DNA from: Collinsella sp.
GTDB taxonomy: Bacteria > Actinomycetota > Coriobacteriia > Coriobacteriales > Coriobacteriaceae
Direction: 5' to 3'
Assembly: GCA_018382295.1 (NCBI GenBank)
Contig: JAGZQF010000029.1
Coordinates: forward strand, 1 to 18,464
DNA length: 18,464 bases
Positions 13,588 through 18,464 of this stretch are shown here, in pieces. The notes beneath the pieces are model-generated. The model saw nothing but the letters and a program-made list of their open reading frames with translations. It was not told where the DNA came from and searched no databases. Position 1 is the first letter of the stretch. Every line of letters begins with the position of its first letter. The translations under genes and the position numbers were made by a program.

Positions 13588-16146
13588 TTATTTGCCCTTG
13601 GGCTTGCTGGCGTAGAATTTCTTCTTTTTGGGCTTGCCGGCGGGGGAGGGTTTGTCGGCAAAGTTGGACTTGCCGTTGCCGGCCTGCGCGTGCGCGGGCG
13701 CCGCTGCACGAGGCTTGCGGGCTTCGGGGTTGCGCAGCTCCTCGGTTCGCTCTGCAATCTCCTCGGCGCTAAAGCCGACCTCGGCCATGGCGTCCTCGAT
13801 GGGCAGGCGGCGCACGGTATAGCAATGGTGCACCTTCTGGTTGCGTGCGAAGTCCTCGGGGATGGTCTGTGCCGTAATGTCCTGTAGCACCACGCCCGCG
13901 CGTGCGAGCTTGCGCGCCTCGGGGCGGAAGCCGCGCAGGTTGCAGCTAAAGATGGCATGGCCGCCCTGTGCGAGCAGGCGCGACACGCCGGCCAAAAGCT
14001 CAACATGGTCGCGCTGGACATCCCAGGTGCGACGGCCCATCTTGGACGAGTTCGAGAACGTGGGCGGGTCGACAAAGATCAGGTCCCAGCGGTTGCGCGT
14101 CTGACGCTGGTCACGAATCCAGGCGAGCACGTCATCGCGCACAAAGTGATGCTGCGGCCCCACAAAGCCGTTCTGACGCATATTACGCTCGGCCCAGTCC
14201 AGATAGGTGTTGGAGAGGTCGACCGTCACGGTCTCCTCTACGCCGCCGTCTGCCGCGTAGCAGGTGGCAGTGCCGGTGTAGGCGAACAGGTTGAGGAAGC
14301 GGCGCGCCTGCTTGGCGTGCTCGCGCACTAGGTTGCGGGTGACGCGGTGATCCAGGAAGATACCGACGTCCAGGTAGTCGTCAAAGTTGACGGCGAAGGT
14401 GAGCCCGCCCTCTTCGATGAGCGGCAGGTGACGGCGCGCGATGTTGGCGCGCTCGCCCGATGCGCCCTTGCCGGCGCCCTGCTTGCCGTACTGCGAGCCG
14501 CCGCGCGAACGCATGCGGGCCTTGGCGTGCACGTGCTCGGCCGGAACATCCAGGATACGCGGCGCGATGGCAAGAATGTCGAGCATACGGGCCTGGGCAA
14601 GCGCGGGGTCGATGGTCTTGGGCGCGGCGTATTCGGCGATGACGAGCCAACGGCCCGGCGTCTGCGGGCAGCCCTCGTACAGATCGATGGCGGCGGAGTA
14701 ATCGGGCAGGTCGGCATCGTAGACGCGGTAGCAGCTCACGCCCTCGCGCTTGGCCCACTTGCGGCGCAGACGGGCATTCTTGCGCAGGCGGTTGGCGAAC
14801 TGCTCAGACTCGGGGATGAGCACGGGCAGCGGCTTGCCGTCGCCCAGGTCGAGTGTGGCGGCAGGTTCGGGCATGGAGGAAGCGGCGGCTTCGTCTTCGA
14901 CGTCCGTGGACTGTTCCTCGGCGTTTATGCTGGTCGCAGCCTCGAATGCCGCGGCGGCGTGGTCGAGCGAGTGCCAAACCTCAAGAGCCGCCTCCTCGTT
15001 ATTGGGCATGACGGCGATGGAGCGCGCGGGCTCGGCATGGAGCGCGCGGGCCATAAGGCCATCGCGGGTGAGCGCAGCGACCGGCGCCGCGGAAAGCTCG
15101 GGCGCGCGGCGCAGCTCGCCGACCAGCGTCATGGCGTCGTGCATGAGCGAAAGCGGGGTCTCGGTGGTGTCTGCGACCACGGCGGCACCGGCGACGGCGC
15201 CCGCATGGTCCAGCACGGTGGCGGGCTTGGCGGCGCAAAAGTCGACAAAACGCTTGTAGCCAGCGCTCTTGACCATGCGCTCGGCGGTCTTGCGAGCGGC
15301 GGGGTCGATGTCTGCGGCCACGATGCGCGCCTGGCGTTTGCGCGCTGCCGCCTCGCGCTCGCGCGCCTCGGCAAGCAGCTGCTCCCACAGAGCGGCGTTG
15401 TGCAGCTGCCAGCCCTCAAAGCCCCAGCGCTCGCGTGCGGCGCTCGGGGCGCGGTCGGTCAGAATGTTCACGGCTTCCAGCAGCAGGCCGCCGCCGGCGC
15501 ACGAGGCATCGATCAGCGTGGGAAGGGCTTCATTTTCGTAATCGTCGGCCGTCAGCTCGCGCTCGCATAGCGCGGTCCAGCCGACCTGCGCCAGCACCAG
15601 GGCGGCGTAGTCGGGGCGCAGCACGTGCGCGCCCTCGCCGGCGCGGGTCGCTGCGGGCGGCAGGCGTTTGAACAGCGGGTCGCCCGAAAGGTCTAGGCTT
15701 ATGCTCGCGCGGCGCTGGCGCAGCGAAAGCAGTAGGTGAACATCGGGGTCGGCGGCATCGACATCGGCGCGACGGCCCGTGGTCTCGGCCAGGCGGTCGC
15801 ACAGCGCGTCTTTGGCGCGCAGGGCCGAGAAACGCGTGTTGCGCAGCTGCTCGGTCACGCCGCGGGCGGTGATGGCAATGGTGGCGCCGGGGCGGACGAT
15901 GTTCTCCCAGGCGATGTCGTAAACGCTATCGTACAGCTCGTCGGCGTCCTGCGCCTCAAAGCGCCCGAGCACCGCAAACACGCGGCTCGCCAGACGCGAC
16001 CACAGACAGGCGCGGTAGCCTTCTTCGAGCTCGCCCTCAAACGTGGCGCGGCCCTTCAGCCGGCGAACATGCGAAAGCCCGAGGCGTTTAAGCTCATCGG
16101 CGAGTGCGGACTCAAAGCCCTCGGGGCAGCTTGCGTAAAATTCCAT
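13588..16146 (-). CDS. rlmKL: RlmKL-type fused 23S rRNA methyltransferase, RlmL half apparently degenerate
   Basis: An 852-residue protein (E. coli RlmKL is ~700). In the family the N-terminal RlmL part makes m2G2445 and the C-terminal RlmK part makes m7G2069 in 23S rRNA. The N-terminus (~1-165) is THUMP-like, ending in ISLDLSGDPLFKR. The RlmL SAM motif is altered to DASCAGGG (213-220; usual form DP.CGSGT), and the (N/D)PPYG catalytic motif is missing: where it is expected the sequence reads VADTTETPLS (324-333). An acidic Ala-rich linker (~405-440) follows. The RlmK half is well preserved: FANRLRKN, CYRVYDADLPDYS, FLNLFAYTGTAT (617-628) and DPPTFSNSSKM (from Asp693). The C-terminus is a long basic Lys/Pro/Ala tail. 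The ATG at 16146 has GAGAGG six bases upstream. I infer that only the RlmK activity remains. Confidence 0.88.
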   Translation of the reverse strand: MEFYASCPEGFESALADELKRLGLSHVRRLKGRATFEGELEEGYRACLWSRLASRVFAVLGRFEAQDADELYDSVYDIAWENIVRPGATIAITARGVTEQLRNTRFSALRAKDALCDRLAETTGRRADVDAADPDVHLLLSLRQRRASISLDLSGDPLFKRLPPAATRAGEGAHVLRPDYAALVLAQVGWTALCERELTADDYENEALPTLIDASCAGGGLLLEAVNILTDRAPSAARERWGFEGWQLHNAALWEQLLAEAREREAAARKRQARIVAADIDPAARKTAERMVKSAGYKRFVDFCAAKPATVLDHAGAVAGAAVVADTTETPLSLMHDAMTLVGELRRAPELSAAPVAALTRDGLMARALHAEPARSIAVMPNNEEAALEVWHSLDHAAAAFEAATSINAEEQSTDVEDEAAASSMPEPAATLDLGDGKPLPVLIPESEQFANRLRKNARLRRKWAKREGVSCYRVYDADLPDYSAAIDLYEGCPQTPGRWLVIAEYAAPKTIDPALAQARMLDILAIAPRILDVPAEHVHAKARMRSRGGSQYGKQGAGKGASGERANIARRHLPLIEEGGLTFAVNFDDYLDVGIFLDHRVTRNLVREHAKQARRFLNLFAYTGTATCYAADGGVEETVTVDLSNTYLDWAERNMRQNGFVGPQHHFVRDDVLAWIRDQRQTRNRWDLIFVDPPTFSNSSKMGRRTWDVQRDHVELLAGVSRLLAQGGHAIFSCNLRGFRPEARKLARAGVVLQDITAQTIPEDFARNQKVHHCYTVRRLPIEDAMAEVGFSAEEIAERTEELRNPEARKPRAAAPAHAQAGNGKSNFADKPSPAGKPKKKKFYASKPKGK

Positions 16147-16173
16147 GGGTGACCTCTCTGGTTGCGTCGCTCC

Positions 16174-16179
16174 ATTATA
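16174..16179 (-). promoter_or_regulatory. candidate -10 box for rlmKL in the divergent promoter region
   Basis: On the minus strand this reads TATAAT, 28 bases before the rlmKL start, inside a near-palindrome (CCATTATATGATGG at 16172-16185). The -35 match is poor. The divergent HAD gene starts at 16222, so the two promoters must overlap within 75 bases. Confidence 0.4.
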
Positions 16180-16221
16180 TGATGGATGCTTCGTTTACTC
16201 TCGCCCCCGAAAGGAACCCAT

Positions 16222-17049
16222 ATGATTGATGCGTGCCCCGATTCTGCCGTGCTCTTTTTTGACGTGGACGGCACGCTGACGTCGTTCGATCCCGACAACA
16301 TGACCGACAAGGACTTTTCGGCGGTTCGCCCCTCGCAGGCGGTGATCGAGGCGTTTCATCGCCTGCGCAATGCGGGTCACCAGGCATTTATCTGCACGGG
16401 TCGTCCCTTGTGGCTGATTGCCGATGGTCTGCGTGCTTTGGAGCCTGCGGGTGTCGTTGCCATGGCGGGAGCGACACTCGAGGTCGAGGGCCGCGTGGTA
16501 CACGAGGACTGCTTTGACGAGGACATTGTCGAGGAGCTTGCACGCCGTATGGCCGCGGCAGGGATTGAGGCCTTTTTCGAGACCAACGTGGCTACTTTTG
16601 CCTTGGAACCCGCGGGCGTTGAGCAGTCGTCTCTGATCGGCACTTCTGTGGTGCACAGCGCCGAGGAAATGCGCGTCGACGGCAGTCTGCGCGTGGGCAA
16701 GGTATGCCTCAATGTGCCCAGTTTGGCTCGCGTAGCCAACGATGACGGCTTTATCGATCGCGAGTTTGAGCTGTGCAACACCGGTGGCCAGAATCGCGAG
16801 CTGAGCCCCAAGGGCATCGACAAGGGCGTGGGCGTGGCGCGAGCGCTGGAATACCTGGGTCGCACCGGCAACGCGCGCACCTTTGGCTTTGGTGATTCCG
16901 GCAACGACCTGGGCATGCTCGCTGCGGTCGAGACGGCTGTCGCCATGGGCAACGCCATGCCTGGGGTCAAGGCGGTCGCCGACTACGTGACCGACGATGT
17001 CGCACACGACGGCACCGTCACAGCGATGCAGCATTTCGGCCTCATCTAA
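16222..17049 (+). CDS. Cof-type HAD-superfamily phosphatase
   Basis: This is a cytoplasmic phosphatase of 275 residues. HAD motif I is FFDVDGTLT, with nucleophile Asp14 and acid/base Asp16. Motif II is ICTGRP (Thr59). The cap region (~85-185) is of the Cof/C2 type, motif III includes the lysine in LSPKGIDKG, and motif IV is GFGDSGNDLGML (Asp225, Asn228, Asp229). Such enzymes hydrolyse sugar phosphates, flavin or pyridoxal phosphates; the substrate cannot be assigned. AAAGGAA (16210-16216) five bases before the ATG at 16222 decides the start; an ATG 12 codons upstream lacks a ribosome site. It is divergent from rlmKL, and no clear terminator was found after it. Confidence 0.88.
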   Translation: MIDACPDSAVLFFDVDGTLTSFDPDNMTDKDFSAVRPSQAVIEAFHRLRNAGHQAFICTGRPLWLIADGLRALEPAGVVAMAGATLEVEGRVVHEDCFDEDIVEELARRMAAAGIEAFFETNVATFALEPAGVEQSSLIGTSVVHSAEEMRVDGSLRVGKVCLNVPSLARVANDDGFIDREFELCNTGGQNRELSPKGIDKGVGVARALEYLGRTGNARTFGFGDSGNDLGMLAAVETAVAMGNAMPGVKAVADYVTDDVAHDGTVTAMQHFGLI

Positions 17050-17242
17050 TGAATCCCGCGTTCTGACGTTTGCTCAAACTGCGACTCTTCGCTTTTGCAT
17101 GCTCAATCGATTTATCAATCCAAACACTGAGGTGTTTATACCGTTCGCCGAGAAGATAAAAAACCGCAGCTCACGCCTTGATAAACGTAGGTAAAGTGTT
17201 TAGCAGTTTAACGCCCATGTGCAAGCGAAAGGAATCAGGCAG

Positions 17243-17947
17243 ATGGCAATCAAGGTGTTCGCTGACGGTGCAAACCTCGAGGGCATGCTCGACATGTACG
17301 AGAACGGCAACGTTCAGGGTTTCACGACCAACCCGTCCCTTATGAAGAAGGGCGGCGTGACGGATTACCGCGCGTTTGCCAAGGAGGTCCTGACCCACAT
17401 CACCGATGTGTCCGTCTCGTTTGAGGTCTTTGCCGATGACGTCGAGACCATGGAGGTCGAGGCGCGCGAGATCGCTACCTGGGCCGAGAACGTCTACGTC
17501 AAGATTCCGTGCGTGACCACCAAGGGCGAGTCCACCGCCGAGCTGGTGCGCAAGCTGTCGGCCGACGGCATCAAGGTCAACGTCACCACCATCTTTACGC
17601 CTAAGCAGGTTGACGAGATGGTCGAGGCCGTTGACACCGAGACGCCGTCCATCATCTCGCTCTTTGCCGGCCGCATCGCCGACACCGGCGTCGACCCCAT
17701 TCCGTTTATGACGGAGTCGGTCAAGAAGGCCGCCATCAAGCCCAACTGTGAGGTCCTGTGGGCGTCCACGCGCGAGCTCATCAACATTTACCAGGCCGAG
17801 GCCTGCGGTTGCCAGATCATCACGGTGCCCAACGGCATCCTGGCCAAGCGCAAGAACATCGGCCGTGACCCGTACGAGGTCTCGCTCGACACCGTCCGCG
17901 GCTTTGCCAAGGATATCGCGGCGCTCGGTTTCCATATCCTGCCGTAA
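17243..17947 (+). CDS. transaldolase family protein (short TalC/FSA-like type)
   Basis: A cytoplasmic TIM-barrel aldolase of 234 residues, the short form related to fructose-6-phosphate aldolase and TalC rather than the ~320-residue TalB. Recognisable elements are KVFADGANLEGM (Asp8), GFTTNPSLM, YVKIPC with the Schiff-base Lys87, NVTTIFTPKQ, SLFAGRIADTGVDP and EVLWASTRELIN. It should act in the non-oxidative pentose phosphate pathway, moving a dihydroxyacetone unit between sugar phosphates; whether it is transaldolase or simple aldolase cannot be settled by eye. AAAGGAA (17228-17234) supports the ATG at 17243. The 193-bp gap before it holds a small hairpin (17122-17137) and TTGATA-like promoter fragments but nothing decisive. 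Its last 26 bases are duplicated 156 bases downstream. Confidence 0.88.
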   Translation: MAIKVFADGANLEGMLDMYENGNVQGFTTNPSLMKKGGVTDYRAFAKEVLTHITDVSVSFEVFADDVETMEVEAREIATWAENVYVKIPCVTTKGESTAELVRKLSADGIKVNVTTIFTPKQVDEMVEAVDTETPSIISLFAGRIADTGVDPIPFMTESVKKAAIKPNCEVLWASTRELINIYQAEACGCQIITVPNGILAKRKNIGRDPYEVSLDTVRGFAKDIAALGFHILP

Positions 17948-17977
17948 CGCGAACACTGGCTACGCCGCGGGTTGTTC

Positions 17978-18049
17978 GCCCCGGCTTTTCCTTTCCCTAC
18001 CGCTCACGCGCTTCGCGGGGGTCGCGCTAGGCAAAGGAAAGGCCGGGGC
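17978..18049. repeat. long GC-rich inverted repeat downstream of transaldolase
   Basis: GCCCCGGCTTTTCCTTTCCC (17978-17997) pairs with 18030-18049 at 18 of 20 positions, enclosing a loop with a further GCGCTTCGC hairpin. No T-run follows on either strand. It may end transaldolase transcription or be a palindromic repeat unit. It lies between the two copies of the transaldolase 3' end. Confidence 0.65.
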
Positions 18050-18075
18050 TGCCGGCACGAGCTTGCCAGCAAGTT

Positions 18076-18101
18076 GGCGCTTGGCTTCCATATCCTGCCG
18101 T
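18076..18101 (+). pseudogene. displaced copy of the transaldolase 3' end
   Basis: These 26 bases match the end of the transaldolase gene (17920-17945) at 24 positions and in one frame read ALGFHILP, like the true C-terminus (AALGFHILP). The stop is replaced by GTGGGC. Nothing upstream matches the rest of the gene, so this is a fragment and not a second copy. Confidence 0.7.
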
Positions 18102-18103
18102 GG

Positions 18104-18319
18104 GCAAAGGTACCCCCGCCTGCGCCGTGCAAAATTGAGAGTATTCAGCAAGGTAAAGGCTTTTACCAGTTAACCGAAGCACGGAACAGCCCCCGTTTTG
18201 GCTCTGATGATGCTAAAACGGGGGCCGTTTTTGACTTTATTGCCTCTGAGGGGCGTTCGGGGCGGCGGAAATTGCAGAATACTCGCGATTTTGCACGTCG
18301 CGAGAGGGGGGACCCTTGC
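18104..18319. repeat. 216-bp element with 48-base imperfect terminal inverted repeats
   Basis: The left arm (18104-18151) and the reverse complement of the right arm (18272-18319) agree at about 39 of 48 positions; the inner 26 bases (18126-18151 / 18272-18297, starting CGTGCAAAAT) agree at 23. The interior holds a terminator hairpin and no convincing gene. Form and size recall a miniature inverted-repeat element, but no flanking target duplication of the usual short kind was found. Part of the non-coding stretch 17948-18426. Confidence 0.6.
18189..18232 (+). terminator. intrinsic terminator inside the inverted-repeat element
   Basis: GCCCCCGTTTT (18189-18199) and AAAACGGGGGC (18215-18225) form a perfect 11-bp stem with a 15-base loop, followed by TTTTT (18228-18232). 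It is oriented for plus-strand transcription, about 240 bases after transaldolase, and may be that gene's true terminator. Confidence 0.8.
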
Positions 18320-18426
18320 TTTAGGTGGTTTACTTCCCCTGCACCATGGTGAGCGAGATCTTCTTGGGTCGCGCGCGCAGACGTGGTGTAAGAGTGTCCT
18401 GAGGTCCGTCGCTGCAAGTCCCGATG

Positions 18427-18464
18427 TTACTCCTTCTTGAGGCCGTGCTTCTCGACTATCTCGT
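18427..18464 (-). CDS. C-terminal end of an unidentified gene cut by the window edge
   Basis: Read on the minus strand, the last 38 bases encode EIVEKHGLKKE and a TAA stop. The lysine- and glutamate-rich ending looks like a genuine protein C-terminus, but eleven codons are too few to identify a family. The gene would converge on transaldolase across the repeat region. Confidence 0.4.
   Translation of the reverse strand, partial: EIVEKHGLKKE

Noticed and set aside
14347..15570. Long plus-strand frame inside rlmKL
   Set aside because: It is antisense to the conserved RlmKL protein and shows no ribosome site or recognisable motif.
17972..18352. 126-codon plus-strand frame downstream of transaldolase
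   Set aside because: It contains the ALGFHILP fragment only because the transaldolase end is duplicated there; the rest is palindrome and terminator sequence.
18163..18417. 84-codon frame on the minus strand in the repeat region
   Set aside because: It runs through the terminator and the inverted-repeat arms, has no ribosome site and no recognisable domain.

Overview
The window is high-GC DNA with dense, short-gapped genes, strong GGAGG-type ribosome binding sites and several GTG starts. The gene set points to a Gram-positive gut actinobacterium of the class Coriobacteriia, most like Collinsella: an LTA-synthase-type phosphoglycerol transferase, a flavodoxin of the type linked to bilin reduction, a Kup potassium permease, a fused RlmKL-type rRNA methyltransferase and a short TalC-type transaldolase. 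This placement comes from gene content and style, not from a marker gene, so it is moderately secure. No rRNA, tRNA, CRISPR array, transposase or phage gene was seen.

Layout: (1) 207-3938, a two-gene operon encoding the halves of a heterodimeric ABC exporter. (2) 4066-4617, a small flavodoxin-family protein with its own promoter region and a clear terminator. (3) 4690-5111, a gene-poor stretch holding a possible oxidoreductase remnant, an alternating-orientation repeat array and a terminator. (4) 5207-7507 (minus), a membrane-anchored LTA-synthase-family enzyme, divergent from (5) 7721-8596, an NfsA/FRP-like nitroreductase. (6) 8755-13493, a potassium cluster: Kup permease, a 64-residue single-helix membrane protein, a strong hairpin, then a shortened KdpD-like sensor kinase and a KdpE-like regulator. 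(7) 13588-16146 (minus), an RlmKL-type protein, convergent with the regulator and separated from it by a long two-part hairpin. (8) 16222-17049, a Cof-type HAD phosphatase, divergent from rlmKL. (9) 17243-17947, a transaldolase. (10) 17948-18426, a repeat-rich non-coding stretch, followed by the last codons of a minus-strand gene that runs off the window.

Working links: the two ABC subunits should form one transporter with one degenerate and one competent ATP site. Kup and the KdpDE-like pair form a potassium uptake and sensing neighbourhood with no kdpFABC pump genes in view. The remaining genes are housekeeping or metabolic and show no shared pathway.

The most unusual points are: an RlmKL protein whose RlmL half has lost its catalytic (N/D)PPY motif while the RlmK half looks intact; a 26-bp copy of the transaldolase 3' end displaced 156 bp downstream, next to a 216-bp element with long imperfect terminal inverted repeats; and an array of about seven 20-24 bp units alternating in orientation. 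No complete new defence or mobile system is visible.
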